A program made the position numbers and the translations under genes. Shown here in pieces: positions 5,585 to 7,035 of a stretch of 7,035 nucleotides of DNA; position 1 is the stretch's first letter; each line of letters begins with the position of its first letter. The stretch lies in NCBI GenBank assembly GCA_023336875.1, contig JAMBLH010000322.1, forward strand, positions 1-7,035. The letters run 5' to 3'. This DNA is from Actinomycetes bacterium (GTDB taxonomy: Bacteria; Actinomycetota; Acidimicrobiia; Spongiisociales; UBA5794). The notes below the pieces were generated by a model, which saw only the letters and a program-made list of their open reading frames with translations, searched no databases and was not told where the DNA came from.

Positions 5585-6907
5585 ATGGAAAAGGAACAGC
5601 AACGCCTCTTCGGAACCGACGGTGTCCGTGGGAGTGCGAACTCCGAGCTGACCCCTGATCTCGCATTCGATCTGGCTCGTGCGGCGGGCGAACCGGTCTC
5701 CGGACATGTTGTCATCGGTCGCGACACGCGCCGATCCGGCCCAATGCTCGCTTCGGCTGTGGCCTCCGGATTCAACTCTGTGGGTATCGACGTGGTCGAT
5801 CTCGGAATCATCCCAACCGGTGCTGTCTCGCGTCTCGCCAGAGATTCGGCCGCGACCTACGGCGTTGTTGTGTCTGCGTCTCACAATCCAGCAGAGGACA
5901 ATGGCATCAAGTTCTTTGCAAGGGACGGCACGAAGATCGATGATGCCGCGGAACTCGCCATCGAGCGACGGCTCAATGACGACCGGCCGTACCGCAGGGC
6001 AGTTGGTGCCAACATCGGGATCCAAACGGTGATGTCAGACGCGATCGAACGGTACGCGGAGAAGGTCAGCCGAACTGTCTCGTACTCCATGAATGGCCTC
6101 GAGTTCGTGATCGACACCGCGAACGGCGCTGCATTCGCAGCGGCGCCATACCTCTTCAACAAGGTCGGTGCCACCGTTGAAGTGATCGCCGATACCCCTG
6201 ACGGCATGAACATAAACGACGGCGTCGGAGCAACGTATCCCGAGACTGTTGCGAAAGCAGCGAATGGCAGGATTGGCATGGCGTTCGACGGCGACGCCGA
6301 CCGCCTCATAGCTGTTGATGAGGACGGCAAGGTCGTCGATGGCGATGTCATCATGGCGATATTTGCGGAGTGGCAGCTTGAGCGGGGCAAGCTCCACAAG
6401 AACACCGTCGTTGCGACGGTGATGTCGAACCTTGGTTTCATCCAGGCGATGGAAAGGCTTGGCATCGATGTGATCGTGACGCCTGTCGGCGATCGGCATG
6501 TCGTAGACGCGATGAGAAGGTCCGGTGCGGTGGTTGGCGGTGAGCAATCGGGCCACATCCTCCTGGAGGATCGTTCGACAGGGGATGGGCTCCGTACCGC
6601 GCTGCGTCTCATGGAGGTAGTGGCTTCCACTGGCAAGGAACTCAGAGAACTGCGAACGGTGATGTCAGAGCTGCCGCAGGTTCTCACGAATGTGAAGGTC
6701 CAATCAAAGAACGGTTGGCAGGACAACAAGTCGATCAGCCGCGCAACCGCTGAGGCCGAGCGGGAGCTTGGAAGCAGGGGCCGTGTGCTTGTCAGAGCCT
6801 CCGGAACCGAGCCGCTCATAAGAGTCATGGTCGAGGCACCGACCGAGTCGGAGGCCGCTGGCGTCGCAGACTCGATTGCCGGGGTCATTGAGAGCGAGCT
6901 CGCGTAG
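5585..6907 (+). CDS. glmM: Phosphoglucosamine mutase GlmM
   Basis: GlmM converts glucosamine-6-phosphate to glucosamine-1-phosphate in the cytosol, on the route to UDP-GlcNAc and peptidoglycan. The 440-residue product is full length. Visible motifs in order are LFGTDGVRG (8-16), the active-site VVVSASHNPAEDNGIKFF (94-111) with phosphorylated Ser99, the metal-binding FDGDADR (234-240), the sugar-contacting GGEQSGH (318-324) and the phosphate-binding RASGTEPLIRVMVE (404-417). SASHNP followed by DNGIKFF separates it from phosphomannomutase-type relatives. The segment NINDGVGATYPE (209-220) departs from the common INxxCGSTHPE. GGGGGA (5570-5575) lies nine bases before the ATG. TATCGT at 5560-5565 might be a -10 for a private promoter in the 45-base gap after rpsI, but no convincing -35 is seen. 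glmM directly after rpsI is a typical actinobacterial arrangement. Confidence 0.97.
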   Translation: MEKEQQRLFGTDGVRGSANSELTPDLAFDLARAAGEPVSGHVVIGRDTRRSGPMLASAVASGFNSVGIDVVDLGIIPTGAVSRLARDSAATYGVVVSASHNPAEDNGIKFFARDGTKIDDAAELAIERRLNDDRPYRRAVGANIGIQTVMSDAIERYAEKVSRTVSYSMNGLEFVIDTANGAAFAAAPYLFNKVGATVEVIADTPDGMNINDGVGATYPETVAKAANGRIGMAFDGDADRLIAVDEDGKVVDGDVIMAIFAEWQLERGKLHKNTVVATVMSNLGFIQAMERLGIDVIVTPVGDRHVVDAMRRSGAVVGGEQSGHILLEDRSTGDGLRTALRLMEVVASTGKELRELRTVMSELPQVLTNVKVQSKNGWQDNKSISRATAEAERELGSRGRVLVRASGTEPLIRVMVEAPTESEAAGVADSIAGVIESELA

Positions 6908-7035
6908 CTCTCCTCGCGGCTGTTCAGCCCAAGATTGGCGCCAGAAACGCTGAGTGGTCTGTCGCAGAAATGGATGCCGTGTCTCTCCGGTCCTCGACGT
7001 CCCTGGCGGCGTCCTCCGCCTTGACGCAGTCCAGA

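Noticed and set aside
5881..6888. 335-codon open frame on the minus strand inside glmM
   Set aside because: It lies wholly antisense to a gene with every GlmM motif intact. The translation is Ser/Thr/Arg-rich and low in recognisable domains, as expected from the reverse frame of a GC-rich gene.
6890..6929. Terminator after glmM
   Set aside because: GAGAGC/GCTCTC (6890-6912) and GGCT/AGCC (6918-6929) are short stems with no T-tract. Too weak to call.

Overview
The window looks like chromosomal DNA of a member of the phylum Actinomycetota. Three things point there. The gene order is rpsK-rpsD-rpoA-rplQ ... truA-rplM-rpsI-glmM, the arrangement I know from Mycobacterium and relatives, and glmM directly after rpsI is typical of the phylum. 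RpoA opens with a VLITQRPT-type start close to the actinobacterial MLIAQRPT form. uL13 and uS4 read as actinobacterial types. GC content is moderate to high by eye, not extreme. With an unusual intergenic region and an extended uS11, a deep-branching or uncultured lineage (for example Acidimicrobiia-like) is plausible, but this is inference.

Layout, all genes on the + strand. (1) Positions 3-2427 hold the end of the large ribosomal-protein cluster: the 3' part of rpsK (uS11, with an Ala/Pro/Glu-rich N-terminal extension that runs off the left edge), rpsD (uS4), rpoA (RNA polymerase alpha) and rplQ (bL17). These are tightly packed, with stop/start contact or overlap at two of the three junctions. 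(2) Positions 2428-2665 are a 238-base intergenic region with clear structure: nine direct heptamers of type AGTTCAC, a terminator-like hairpin, eight heptamers in the opposite orientation (GTGAACT), then a second hairpin that resembles the first. (3) Positions 2666-3787 hold two genes not expected from the classical order: a Nudix hydrolase and a Yip1-like five-helix membrane protein. (4) Positions 3787-4560 encode TruA, overlapping the membrane-protein stop by one base. (5) After a 116-base leader come rplM (uL13) and rpsI (uS9), which overlap by one base. (6) Positions 5585-6907 encode GlmM, complete. The last 128 bases hold no gene I can assign.

The genes combine translation (uS11, uS4, bL17, uL13, uS9, tRNA pseudouridylation), transcription (alpha subunit) and the first committed steps of cell-wall precursor synthesis (GlmM). 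This is a growth-linked housekeeping neighbourhood. The parts worth attention are the repeat/hairpin intergenic region, the two accessory genes beside it and the uS11 extension. I found no mobile element, CRISPR array, tRNA, rRNA or clearly new multi-gene system.
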